Positions 8,124 through 16,470 are shown, counted from the first letter of the stretch. The stretch: DNA of 64,000 nucleotides from an uncultured Clostridia bacterium (GCA_934177725.1 CAKPPO010000004.1:21776-85775), one strand, 5' to 3'. Numbers and translations: made by a program. The notes: generated by a model not told the origin, from the letters alone.

Positions 8124-8152
8124 GTGGTAAAAAAGACCGTCCCTTTTGCCAC
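8124..8152 (+). repeat. 29-nt REP-like palindrome, copy D
   Basis: GTGGTAAAA arm, centre AAGACCGTCCC, and TTTTGCCAC arm. It lies between the queA stop and the transposase start and is inverted relative to copies B and C, so inverted palindromes bracket the transposase. Confidence 0.75.
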
Positions 8153-8163
8153 ACGTTTTTTTA

Positions 8164-9189
8164 TTAATAAATAAACATTGCATCGCCAAAGCTGAAGAAA
8201 CGGTATTTTTCTTCTACGGCATGTTTATATGCTTTCATTATATAATCTTTTCCTGCTAATGCAGATACTAACATTATTAATGTTGATTCTGGTAAATGGA
8301 AATTTGTAATTAGACAGTCTATGCATTTAAATTTGTAACCCGGATATATAAATATGCTTGTGTCTCCTTCTGTTTCTTTTACAAGTCCTCTCTCATCTGC
8401 TACTGATTCTAGTACTCTACAAGATGTTGTTCCTACTGCTATTATTCTTCCTCCATTTTTCTTTGTATTGTTTATTTTTTCTGCATCTTCATGTTTTATA
8501 TAATAATGCTCACTATGCATATCATGTTCTTCTATATTCTCTACTTTTACTGGTCTAAATGTTCCTATTCCAACATGAAGTGTTACATTAGCAATTTCTA
8601 CACCCTTTTCTTTTATTTTTTCTAATAATTCTTCAGTAAAATGAAGTCCTGCTGTAGGCGCTGCTGCTGAACCTTCATATTTTGCATATACTGTTTGATA
8701 TCTAGATTTGTCATCTAGTTTTTCTTTTATATATGGTGGAAGTGGCATTAAACCAATTTGATCTAATATTTCATTGAATATTCCTTCATATTCAAATTTT
8801 ACTTTTCTATTTCCGCCTTCCATCATTTCTAATATTTCTGCTTTAAGTAATCCATCTCCGAAAACAACCTTTGTTCCTATTTTTAGTCTTCTTCCTGGGT
8901 GTACCATTACTTCCCAAATATCTCCTTCTATTCTTTTTAACAATAAGAATTCAATATGTACTCCTGTCTCTTCCTTTATTCCATATAATCTTGCTGGTAT
9001 TACTTTTGTATTGTTTCTAACTAAGCAGTCTCCTGGTTTTAAGTAATCTAATATGTCTTTAAATATTTTATCTTCTATTGTTTTATTTTTCCTATCTAAT
9101 ACCATTAAGCGTGATGCACTTCTATCTTTTATTGGAACTTGTGCAATTAGCTCTTGTGGTAATTCATAATCAAAATCTGCTACTTTCAT
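8164..9189 (-). CDS. queA: S-adenosylmethionine:tRNA ribosyltransferase-isomerase
   Basis: 341 residues, full family length. It transfers the ribosyl group of S-adenosylmethionine to 7-aminomethyl-deazaguanine in tRNA to give epoxyqueuosine. It starts MKVADFDYELPQELIAQ and contains RLMVLDR, GDCLVRNNTKVIPARLYG, SAAAPTAGLHFTEELL and LITNFHLPESTLIMLVSAL, all characteristic of QueA. It lies 25 nt downstream of the metalloprotease gene and upstream of the RAYT-prepilin-tgt segment. Confidence 0.97.
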   Translation of the reverse strand: MKVADFDYELPQELIAQVPIKDRSASRLMVLDRKNKTIEDKIFKDILDYLKPGDCLVRNNTKVIPARLYGIKEETGVHIEFLLLKRIEGDIWEVMVHPGRRLKIGTKVVFGDGLLKAEILEMMEGGNRKVKFEYEGIFNEILDQIGLMPLPPYIKEKLDDKSRYQTVYAKYEGSAAAPTAGLHFTEELLEKIKEKGVEIANVTLHVGIGTFRPVKVENIEEHDMHSEHYYIKHEDAEKINNTKKNGGRIIAVGTTSCRVLESVADERGLVKETEGDTSIFIYPGYKFKCIDCLITNFHLPESTLIMLVSALAGKDYIMKAYKHAVEEKYRFFSFGDAMFIY

Positions 9190-9214
9190 TTTTGTTTTTA
9201 TTCCTTTCTTCTTT

Positions 9215-10573
9215 CTATTCTGACAATTGCCTATCTACTCTAAATAGGTTAATTATTTTGGTAAACACATTGTTTAATTCTTCTAAAATATTCTCTGGCT
9301 CTTTTAGTTCATTTAATTTATGAGAATATTCAAAATCTGTGGTTTTGGCTGGTTTTTTTGTAAATATTTCTTCTGGAAGTCCTATATTTCCATTAGAAGT
9401 GCTTATATTTTTATTCATATAGTCTTGGTACCATTCCTTAAGCCCTATTAAACTTTTGTTTTCATATCCATATTTTACATTATCATGTAATTCTGGTCTT
9501 TCTATTCCATATTCCTCTGTATTTCTTTCTAATGTGTGTAAAAACTCATGCATTAAAACTTCTTCTGGAAAAGTATTAATTCTAGTATCATATTTATATA
9601 CATAGTTTTTATCATCATCAGGAAGCCTAATATTTGAATATCCTAACCCTCTATATTCCATAGATCCTAACCCTATCCAATCATTTACAGGTATTGCTCC
9701 TTGCTGATTTATATCTCCTGTCCTAAATACCACAAATATGTGATCATATTTTCCCTCTTTTATGTATGAATCTAATACATCTTTTATATTATATCCAGAT
9801 ACATAATATCCATTTTCTTCGTCATAAGACAATTCCGTAATTGGCGTTGTTATTTCTTCTATTTTGTATGTCACTTTCATTTTATTTAGGCTCATTTCTT
9901 GCATAGAAGTTTGGAATCTCCTCATACAAATTGATATATCATCTTTATCTGTTTGTGTTAATTTTAATTTAATATTTTGATCTATTCCATCACTTTCAAT
10001 ATTGACATCAATATAATCAAAAACCAGACATAAAAAATTCCATGTATTGCTTTCATCTTGAATTCCAGATTCTATTGTAAAGTCAGAAAACCACGCTGTA
10101 CCAATGCAAGTATCTTCGTAGCCACCTAATCTAAATCCTAAGTCTATTCTTTCTTTATTTTTTGAATTAAAGTAGAAAGAGATTTCTTGCCAATCTGTTG
10201 TGCCAATTACATTATCGGACTTTGTTAGTTCATCTTTAATACATATATGTGCTCCTGCATCTGTATTTTCTTTACTTGTTTTTACATCTTTAGTTTTTAT
10301 TTTACAAGTAATTTTATAAGGAGTATTAGGTATTACATCTATCGTTTTATAAAACATAGCATCATTATAATTTGTATTTTCTATTTTGTAGCTATTTACA
10401 TTTTCACATTTTATATTACTATCTCTTTCAAATTTTGAAAGTCCCATATTATACTCTGCTTTTACATATTCGTTAAAATTATATTTTTGGTATATTGTAT
10501 ATGCAAAATATATAAGTACTATAAGTATAATAAGGCAAATAACATTTTTTATTGTATTTTTTTTCTTCTGCAT
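9215..10573 (-). CDS. Membrane-anchored zinc metalloprotease-like protein
   Basis: 452 residues from MQKKKNTIKNVICLIILIVL. That start was chosen because GGAGG lies 6 nt upstream; the frame is open much further but has no RBS there. Residues 8-28 form a signal anchor. Residues about 45-180 look like a beta-sandwich carbohydrate-binding-type domain (WQEISFYFNS, IDLGFRLGG, CIGTAWFSDF). The C-terminal half has EEVLMHEFLHTLER, an HExxH zinc-protease motif, with a nearby GLKEWYQDYM. It probably acts on extracellular protein or glycoprotein. queA follows after 25 nt. The promoter region is shared with a divergent small gene. Confidence 0.75.
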   Translation of the reverse strand: MQKKKNTIKNVICLIILIVLIYFAYTIYQKYNFNEYVKAEYNMGLSKFERDSNIKCENVNSYKIENTNYNDAMFYKTIDVIPNTPYKITCKIKTKDVKTSKENTDAGAHICIKDELTKSDNVIGTTDWQEISFYFNSKNKERIDLGFRLGGYEDTCIGTAWFSDFTIESGIQDESNTWNFLCLVFDYIDVNIESDGIDQNIKLKLTQTDKDDISICMRRFQTSMQEMSLNKMKVTYKIEEITTPITELSYDEENGYYVSGYNIKDVLDSYIKEGKYDHIFVVFRTGDINQQGAIPVNDWIGLGSMEYRGLGYSNIRLPDDDKNYVYKYDTRINTFPEEVLMHEFLHTLERNTEEYGIERPELHDNVKYGYENKSLIGLKEWYQDYMNKNISTSNGNIGLPEEIFTKKPAKTTDFEYSHKLNELKEPENILEELNNVFTKIINLFRVDRQLSE

Positions 10574-10623
10574 TTTTTCCTCCGTATTTTTTATATTTTT
10601 TATTATAGCATGACAATATGTAT

Positions 10624-10670
10624 AAAAACAAGCTATATTACTTGTTTTTTCTAAAATATTGTGATATACT
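10624..10670. promoter_or_regulatory. Divergent promoter region with a palindromic operator
   Basis: AAAAACAAG (10624-10632) and CTTGTTTTT (10641-10649) are perfect 9-bp arms around 8 nt. Rightwards, TTGTTT (10642-10647), 17 nt and TATACT (10665-10670) form a promoter for the small basic gene. Leftwards, TTGTTT within the other arm, 18 nt and TATAAT form a promoter for the metalloprotease. One palindrome thus covers both -35 regions. Confidence 0.6.
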
Positions 10671-10733
10671 TTATGCACGTTTTTTTTGAGCTTTACAAAT
10701 TTAATAATTGAAAGCGAGGTAAAATGACACATC

Positions 10734-10853
10734 ATGGCTAAAAAAAACAAAAAGCAAAACAAAAAGAAAGAAAGCAAAAGACGGAAACGTAATATCAAAT
10801 TTCTAAACAACTTAATAAGGCAACAAAGTGAAAAACAGATATACCCCGATTAG
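10734..10853 (+). CDS. Small highly basic protein (39 aa), unknown
   Basis: A 39-codon frame starting MAKKNKKQNKKKESKRRKR. Lys and Arg make up most of the first 19 residues; the second half is NIKFLNNLIRQQSEKQIYPD. A consensus-like promoter (10642-10670) lies 64 nt upstream, GCGAGGT precedes the start, and a strong terminator follows 18 nt after the stop, so it looks like an independent transcription unit. It could bind nucleic acid or ribosomes; this is a guess from charge alone. An overlapping ATG at 10724 would give only five residues. Confidence 0.5.
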   Translation: MAKKNKKQNKKKESKRRKRNIKFLNNLIRQQSEKQIYPD

Positions 10854-10871
10854 CTTAATACAATTTTGTAA

Positions 10872-10901
10872 AAGAGACTCACTTCATTTAGTGAGTCTCT
10901 T
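10872..10901. terminator. Bidirectional terminator
   Basis: AAGAGACTCACT and AGTGAGTCTCTT form a 12-bp stem with a 6-nt loop. It closes the small basic gene on the plus strand and ileS on the minus strand. Confidence 0.8.
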
Positions 10902-10934
10902 CTATTATTTTTTGTAAATATATTTCTATATTTT

Positions 10935-13900
10935 TTATATTTTTTCTACTTCTATTTGAAGTTTTTCACCATTTATTGATGTTTCTGTGTAATTGTTTCT
11001 TTCTTCGTTGTATATAATTTCATCTGCTAATGTATCTCTTTGAATTTGCTCTGCAAATTTCTTGATTACATTTTCTAACATTTCATTTCCAGCAACATAA
11101 AGGTTAATTCTATCTAATACTTCAAATCCACTATCTTTTCTCATGTTTTGCACTTTAGATAAAATTTCTCTTACATAACCTTCTTCTTTAAGTTCTTCAG
11201 TAATTGTAGTTTCTAATACAACACCAATTTCACCTTCGCCTGCAAAAGCAAATCCGTCTTTACCTTGCATTGTAATTAAAAGATTTTCGCTATTTAATGT
11301 TATTGTTTCTTCTCCTATTGTTATTACTTCTTCCTCACCTTTTTGAATTTTAAGTGCAAGTTCCATTTGATTTTTCTTTGCTATTTCTTGTTTAACTTGT
11401 GGTATTAATTTTCCATAAGTTCTTCCTAATACTGGTAGATTTGGCTTAATTTCAAAGTCAACGTATTCAGCCATTTGTGCTCCAAATTCTACTTTTTTGA
11501 TGTTTAATTCATCTTTTACTATATCTGCATAGTATTTTGGAAGTGTACTTACTGAAATTAACATTTCTGAAAGTGGTTGTCTATTTTTAATATTTGCACT
11601 ATTTCTTGCACTTCTTCCTAGTTTTACTATTGTATATGCTAAATCCATCTCTTTTTCTAAGTCTTTATCTATAGCACTTTCGTCTATTTCTGGCCAAGTA
11701 CATAAATGAATACTTTCTGGAGCATTTTTATCTAAGTTTACTACTAAGTTTTGGTAAATCTCTTCTGTAATAAATGGTACAAATGGTGCACAAACTTTTG
11801 CTAAAGTAGTTAATACTTTATATAGTGTTACATATGCTCCTATTTTATCGTCTGTTAGAGTTTCACTCCAATATCTTTCTCTATTTCTACGTACATACCA
11901 GTTAGATAAATTGTCTGTAAATTCTTCTATTTCTATTGCCGCATTTGTTATATCATATTTATCTAATTTTTCTTCTATATCTTTTATTAATGTATTTAAT
12001 TTAGAAATTATCCATTTATCCATTACATTTTCTGATTTGAAATCTGCATATTCTAATGGGTTAAATTTGTCTATTTCTGCATATAGTACATAGAATGAGT
12101 AAACATTCCATAGCGTAGATAAGAATTTTCTTTGTGTTTCTTCTACATCTTTTATAGAAAATCTTGTTGGTAGCCATGGTGCTGAAGATGTATAGAAATG
12201 CCATCTTGTAGCGTCTGCTCCTACTGAATTTAATACTTCAAATGGGTCTACAACATTTCCTAAATGCTTAGACATTTTTAAACCTTTGCTATCTAAAACG
12301 TGTCCTAATACTATACAATTTTCAAATGGATTTGTATCAAATATACATGTTGAAATTGCAAGTAATGTATAGAACCATCCTCTAGTTTGGTCAACAGCTT
12401 CTGATATAAATTGAGCTGGGAAGTTTGCTTCAAACAATTCTTTATTTTCAAATGGGTAATGTAATTGTGCAAAAGGCATAGAACCTGAATCGAACCAGCA
12501 ATCTATAACTTCTTTTTCTCTTACCATTTCTCCACCACATTCTGGACATTTTAGGTGAATTGGATCTAAGTATGGTTTGTGTAGTTCTACATTTTCTGGT
12601 ACATTTATACCTTTTTCTTCTAATTCTTTTCTAGAACCTATACATTCCATATGACCACATTCACAACGCCATACTGGTAGTGGTGTTCCCCAATATCTAT
12701 CTCTAGAAATACCCCAGTCTATAACATTCTCTAAGAATTTTCCAAAACGACCTGTTCTAATTGTATCTGGCATCCAGTTAATTTTGTTATTGTTTTCTAA
12801 TAACTTGTCTCTAACTGCTGTCATTTTTACAAACCAGCTCTCTTTTGGATAATATAGAAGTGGTGTATCACATCTCCAACAATGTGGATAGCTATGTGTG
12901 TGTTTAGCAGAGCTAAATAATTTATTTTGTCTAGCAAGCCAAATGCATACATCTTTATCACAAGTTTTAACAAATCTTCCTGCCCATGGTTCAACCTCTG
13001 GTACGAATTTTCCTTCTTTATCTACTAAGTTTACAAATGCAATACCATTTTGTTTTGAAACAAAGCTATCGTCTTCACCATAAGCTGGTGCAATATGAAC
13101 TATACCTGTACCATCTGTTAATGTTACATAGTCACCATGAATTACAACAAATGCTTTTCCTTCTGGTTTTGCAAATGGCATTAATTGTTCATATTTCATT
13201 CCTAATAGTTCAGAACCTTTTACTTCTTTTACTATTTCGTATGGGATATCTTTTAAAACTGCTCCAATTAAGTCTTTAGCTAAAATGTAGATTTCTTCTG
13301 TTCCTTCTTCTTGCATTTTTCCATCTATAACTGGTTTTTTAACTTTTACATAAGCATATGTATATGCTTTATTTACGCAAAGTGCTAAGTTAGAAGGTAA
13401 TGTCCATGGAGTTGTTGTCCATGCTAAGAAATAAACATTCTCCTCTCCTTCTACTTTAAATTTACATGTACATGTTAAATCTTGTACATCTTTGTAACCT
13501 TGTGCAACTTCGTGTGAAGAAAGTGCTGTTCCACATCTTGGGCAATATGGCATAACTTTATGTCCTTGATATAAAAGACCTTTATCCCACATTTGTTTTA
13601 AAGCCCACCATTCAGATTCTATATAGTCATCATGATATGTAACGTATGGATTTTCCATATCTACCCAGTAACCAATTTGGTTTGTCATATCTTCCCACAT
13701 AGAAACATATTTAAATACGCTGTCTTTACATTCTCCTATGAATTTTTCAACACCATAATCTTCAATTTGTTGTTTTCCTGAAATACCAAGTTTTTTCTCA
13801 ACTTCAAGTTCAACTGGAAGACCATGAGTATCCCAACCTGCTTTACGAATTACATTGTAACCCTTCATAACTTTATACCTTGGTATGATATCTTTCATAA

Positions 13901-14090
13901 CCCTTGTTAAAATATGACCAACATGTGGTTTTCCATTAGCTGTTGGAGGTCCATCATAAAAAGTAAAATATCTTTTACCTTCATTAATAGCAAAGTTTTT
14001 ATGGATAATATCTTTTTTATCCCATAAATCTTTTACTTCATGTTCCATTCCAACAAATCCATTTTCTTTAAGTTCAACTTTTTTGTACAT
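10935..14090 (-). CDS. ileS: Isoleucyl-tRNA synthetase
   Basis: 1051 residues, the long form of IleRS. The ATP-site signatures are PPTANGKPHVGHI (HIGH region) and LKMSKHLGN (KMSKS region). GWDTHGLPVELEVEKKLG and the editing-domain stretch TTPWTLPSNLALCV are also present, plus Cys-rich zinc-like motifs CECGHMEC and CPECGGEM. Length and motif variants resemble the type 2 (eukaryote-like, often mupirocin-insensitive) branch; the drug phenotype is an inference. It lies 67 nt downstream of the DUF1653 gene in a transcript headed by an Ile-type T-box. Confidence 0.97.
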   Translation of the reverse strand: MYKKVELKENGFVGMEHEVKDLWDKKDIIHKNFAINEGKRYFTFYDGPPTANGKPHVGHILTRVMKDIIPRYKVMKGYNVIRKAGWDTHGLPVELEVEKKLGISGKQQIEDYGVEKFIGECKDSVFKYVSMWEDMTNQIGYWVDMENPYVTYHDDYIESEWWALKQMWDKGLLYQGHKVMPYCPRCGTALSSHEVAQGYKDVQDLTCTCKFKVEGEENVYFLAWTTTPWTLPSNLALCVNKAYTYAYVKVKKPVIDGKMQEEGTEEIYILAKDLIGAVLKDIPYEIVKEVKGSELLGMKYEQLMPFAKPEGKAFVVIHGDYVTLTDGTGIVHIAPAYGEDDSFVSKQNGIAFVNLVDKEGKFVPEVEPWAGRFVKTCDKDVCIWLARQNKLFSSAKHTHSYPHCWRCDTPLLYYPKESWFVKMTAVRDKLLENNNKINWMPDTIRTGRFGKFLENVIDWGISRDRYWGTPLPVWRCECGHMECIGSRKELEEKGINVPENVELHKPYLDPIHLKCPECGGEMVREKEVIDCWFDSGSMPFAQLHYPFENKELFEANFPAQFISEAVDQTRGWFYTLLAISTCIFDTNPFENCIVLGHVLDSKGLKMSKHLGNVVDPFEVLNSVGADATRWHFYTSSAPWLPTRFSIKDVEETQRKFLSTLWNVYSFYVLYAEIDKFNPLEYADFKSENVMDKWIISKLNTLIKDIEEKLDKYDITNAAIEIEEFTDNLSNWYVRRNRERYWSETLTDDKIGAYVTLYKVLTTLAKVCAPFVPFITEEIYQNLVVNLDKNAPESIHLCTWPEIDESAIDKDLEKEMDLAYTIVKLGRSARNSANIKNRQPLSEMLISVSTLPKYYADIVKDELNIKKVEFGAQMAEYVDFEIKPNLPVLGRTYGKLIPQVKQEIAKKNQMELALKIQKGEEEVITIGEETITLNSENLLITMQGKDGFAFAGEGEIGVVLETTITEELKEEGYVREILSKVQNMRKDSGFEVLDRINLYVAGNEMLENVIKKFAEQIQRDTLADEIIYNEERNNYTETSINGEKLQIEVEKI

Positions 14091-14117
14091 CTTTCTTCCT
14101 CCTTTTTGACTCCTTTA

Positions 14118-14152
14118 GGGACGTTGTCTTTTGGTTAATCTGTCCCTTTTGG
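14118..14152 (-). repeat. GGGAC-type repeat, copy G
   Basis: On the minus strand CCAAAAGGGACAGATTAACC is followed by AAAAGACAACGTCCC; GGGAC and GTCCC can close a hairpin. The same two blocks occur at 22298-22384, separated there by about 52 extra nt. It lies between DUF1653 and ileS. Confidence 0.65.
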
Positions 14153-14157
14153 TATAT

Positions 14158-14415
14158 TTATTTTTTAAAATTTCCTGCTACGCTTTTTATATCTTGTAAT
14201 TCAAATCTGTATTTTTGTGTAACATTTGGATATTTTTCGTGGTCAACTTCTGATAAAAACATTTCTTTTGGTCTTACCCATAGACTATTATCTTCGTATA
14301 ATCTTCTATATACAACCATTTCTTCTTTTGTTTCAGAGTCTTTTGCAATATCTTCTACTAAATAATAGTCACCTTTGAAGTGTTTGTATATTCCTTTTAT
14401 TTTTAGTTCTTGCAT
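14158..14415 (-). CDS. DUF1653 domain protein
   Basis: 85 residues from MQELKIKGIYKHFKGDYYLV, the standard DUF1653 beginning, followed by the conserved YEDNSLWVRPKEMFL. It is a small soluble protein of unknown function. The ATG at 14413-14415 is preferred over a GTG two codons earlier because GGAGG then has normal spacing. It is the first gene after the Ile T-box and is cotranscribed with ileS. Confidence 0.85.
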   Translation of the reverse strand: MQELKIKGIYKHFKGDYYLVEDIAKDSETKEEMVVYRRLYEDNSLWVRPKEMFLSEVDHEKYPNVTQKYRFELQDIKSVAGNFKK

Positions 14416-14485
14416 ATACACTTTCCTCCTTTTATTATAATCTTGCTCTTAACCCTAAGACTATAATTATATAGCATCAAAAAAC

Positions 14486-14580
14486 CAGAATCAAGATTTT
14501 GTACGCAGTGCAAACTGCTACAAAATCTAATTTCTGCCATATTTATCTTCTACAGAAAGTTATCATACTATGATAACTTT
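14486..14580 (-). other. Hairpin-linker-hairpin element I
   Basis: Plus-strand view: hairpin 1 (14486-14536, CAGAAT...TTTCTG with internal GATTTTGTA/TACAAAATC), linker GCCATATTTATCTTCTACAG, hairpin 2 (14556-14580, 11-bp arms AAAGTTATCAT/ATGATAACTTT around ACT). On the minus strand hairpin 1 is followed by GGTTTTTT and would act as a terminator. It lies between the T-box terminator and DUF1653. Copies: 32084 (II), 63853 (divergent III), 56271 (partial IV). Confidence 0.6.
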
Positions 14581-14589
14581 CCTAGAATA

Positions 14590-14864
14590 TAAAAAACTCT
14601 ACTTCATCCTATATAGGACGAAATAGAGTTTGAACTTTCCGTGGTACCACCTAAATTGAAAATAAATTAATTTTATTTTCCACTTATTTTCTTTAACGCA
14701 GAATTACGTTTAAACTTAATCTTTTTTCAAATTTCAGTTTAAAAACTAAAAGGTGATAACAAATAAAATAGTTTCTACTAGAATCTCACCAACCTCTAGC
14801 TCTCTTAAGGCTTTTTTTATTTGTGTTGTCCTTATTATTGTTTTTATTTATTATTTAACTATTG
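14590..14864 (-). promoter_or_regulatory. T-box leader, isoleucine type
   Basis: The core GGTGGTACCACGG is at 14640-14651, and the stem I landmarks AAGAGAGC and GGTTGGTGAG are near 14785-14815. An ATC triplet (14755-14757, minus strand) is the likely specifier for tRNA-Ile. The terminator hairpin is 14591-14631 (AAACTCTA/TAGAGTTT) with a T-run. It controls DUF1653-ileS. Confidence 0.92.
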
Positions 14865-14870
14865 TTTTAT

Positions 14871-14899
14871 ATATTAACATCTTTTAGTTTTTTTTTCAA
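14871..14899 (-). promoter_or_regulatory. Promoter of the Ile T-box transcript
   Basis: TTGAAA (14894-14899), a 17-nt spacer and TAATAT (14871-14876), with the start near 14864. AACTATTG and CAATAGTT flank it as an inverted repeat that could also help terminate the prepilin transcript. Confidence 0.6.
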
Positions 14900-14956
14900 T
14901 AGTTTAAGCTGAAATATTTTTAGATTTTTATTTAACATCTTATTTTCATACACTAT

Positions 14957-16315
14957 TTACATATAAAGTGTAAGCCTAAACGTATACGCTTGGGTAGTAT
15001 AGCTTTCTCCGGTGTCTTCCAAAGCAACCACCGAGTCGCTATAACGATAGCTCGTGTAGAGCTCATCAAAGTTGTACATGCCACCTCTCATAGTGCAAGG
15101 AGCAGCAATTGAATCACTTTTTTCAGTAGAATATTCTGTTGTATATTCCACATCATTTGATGCCATATCATTTATTTTACATACTTCATCTTTATTTGCT
15201 CCTGTATTTGTTAATGAAGAATTTATACTTTTTCCAACTCGATATGAATAATCTGTATCCCCTGAAAAGTTTTGAATATATACTATTGCTGTATCCCATG
15301 CATAACTATTTATTAAATCTGTTGTTGCAGTTGTGTATAATTCTCTACTTGCTGTTGCTGCATTTATTTGAGTTATATGATTCCACAACATTCCCTCTGT
15401 TCTTGTTGTTGGTGCAGTATTAGAATTTGTAAAACTATTTGAAACTTTTGAATTTGCCTTTCCATCTATCCCATAACTTGCCTCGTAACGTGCTATATAA
15501 TATCCACCATTTGCTTTTACACTATCTATAAAACTCTTTATCCCTTCATATGTTCCATCTACTTTTTGTTTTCCTCTTGATGTTGTATTTAATCCATCTT
15601 CTCCATCACTTGCTACACCTTCTCTATATGTTGCTAATTCTTTAAAATATGAATTTATTATTACTTCTTGTGTATAATTTTCTGCACTTTGTTTTAATAT
15701 TGGTGTTCCTTTTGCAAGTATCGCCCCATTCGAATCTTTATCGTTTGTTCCATCTGCAAATGTATATCTTCCAAGTGTAATATTTATAGATTTTCCATCA
15801 CTTTTCTTTATTCCATTTCCTACTGGTATCCACACATATTGGTTTCCTCTATTATTTCCAACGCCCTCAATTATATCGTTATCTTCTATTACAATTCCTT
15901 CTGTTACATTTTTTCCACTATCCCCAGCTATCTTAAAACCTTCTGGTACTTTTATATAATTTCCATCACTATCTTTTATTGTTGTTGGTTTATTAAAATA
16001 GTCTCCGCCTTTTACTTCTTCTACTGTTTTAATTGTATCTGGTGAATTTGTTTTTCCTTCACCTATTCCTAAATCTTCAACATATTTTGCTGTTTCGTTT
16101 AAAACTATTTCTTCGTTTATTCTTGCTTGTTCTGTTTGTTCCTTGGCTTGTTTTGCTTTTTCTACTATTCCATTATTTCCTAGTACTAAACTTATGCTTA
16201 TTCCTGCTAGTATTATAAGTACTATTATTGTTACTACTAGTGCTATTAGTGTTATACCTTTTGCATTATTTTGTAATATTATATTTTTATTTAAGTTTTT
16301 TTCTTGTTTTTTCAT
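14957..16315 (-). CDS. Prepilin-like protein with SUMF1/C-lectin-type domain; probable DGR target
   Basis: 452 residues. The N-terminus has a prepilin-like leader and helix (KGITLIALVVTIIVLIILAG). The C-terminal 300 residues match the formylglycine-enzyme-like (SUMF1, C-type-lectin fold) architecture: QYVWIPVG, GGYYIARYEAS, NSYAWDTAIVYI, NDMASNDVEYTTEYS, PCTMRGGMYN and final FRLTLYM. This fold is the usual scaffold of diversity-generating-retroelement targets. The last 40 codons switch to C- and G-ending codons unlike the rest of the gene, as expected for a variable region. No reverse transcriptase is in the window. It likely displays a variable ligand-binding domain at the surface. Its promoter is shared with the prepilin gene at 6248. 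Confidence 0.8.
   Translation of the reverse strand: MKKQEKNLNKNIILQNNAKGITLIALVVTIIVLIILAGISISLVLGNNGIVEKAKQAKEQTEQARINEEIVLNETAKYVEDLGIGEGKTNSPDTIKTVEEVKGGDYFNKPTTIKDSDGNYIKVPEGFKIAGDSGKNVTEGIVIEDNDIIEGVGNNRGNQYVWIPVGNGIKKSDGKSINITLGRYTFADGTNDKDSNGAILAKGTPILKQSAENYTQEVIINSYFKELATYREGVASDGEDGLNTTSRGKQKVDGTYEGIKSFIDSVKANGGYYIARYEASYGIDGKANSKVSNSFTNSNTAPTTRTEGMLWNHITQINAATASRELYTTATTDLINSYAWDTAIVYIQNFSGDTDYSYRVGKSINSSLTNTGANKDEVCKINDMASNDVEYTTEYSTEKSDSIAAPCTMRGGMYNFDELYTSYRYSDSVVALEDTGESYTTQAYTFRLTLYM
14975..15084 (-). other. Putative DGR variable region (VR)
   Basis: Codons from RGG to the end include TAC, AAC, CTC, TAC, AGC, AGC, GAC, ACC, AGC and ACC. These are the products expected when AAC codons of a template repeat are mutated at adenines with the third base kept. 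Flanking sequence of the gene prefers A/T third positions. The template repeat itself is not in this window. Confidence 0.55.
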
Positions 16316-16370
16316 TTGTTTTCTCCTTTATTTTCCATTTTTGTATTATGCTTATAAATTGCTATCTAAA

Positions 16371-16404
16371 ATAATTTTACTAATAAATTTTTATTACGTC
16401 AATA
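16371..16404 (-). promoter_or_regulatory. Prepilin promoter with palindromic spacer (shared block, copy 2)
   Basis: TTGACG (16397-16402), 17 nt, TAAAAT (16374-16379), with the palindrome TAATAAAAATTTATTA in between. It is identical over 34 bp to 7171-7204. Confidence 0.75.
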
Positions 16405-16440
16405 AGTTTTTACTATTTTGTTAAATTTGTATAATAAACA

Positions 16441-16470
16441 AAAGCAACTATTTTTTATTTAGTTGCTTCT
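16441..16470 (-). terminator. Terminator of the CAP gene
   Basis: AAGCAACTA and TAGTTGCTT form a stem followed by a T-rich tract on the minus strand, 42 nt after the CAP stop. Confidence 0.7.

Noticed and set aside
7240..8152. RAYT region as a complete IS200/IS605 insertion sequence
   Set aside because: No tnpB and no standard left and right end pair; the protein has the REP-type YIHNNP motif, so a RAYT is more likely.
14486..14580. Element I as a second (tandem) T-box
   Set aside because: It lacks the GGTGG core and stem I landmarks, and copies occur far from aminoacyl-tRNA synthetase genes.
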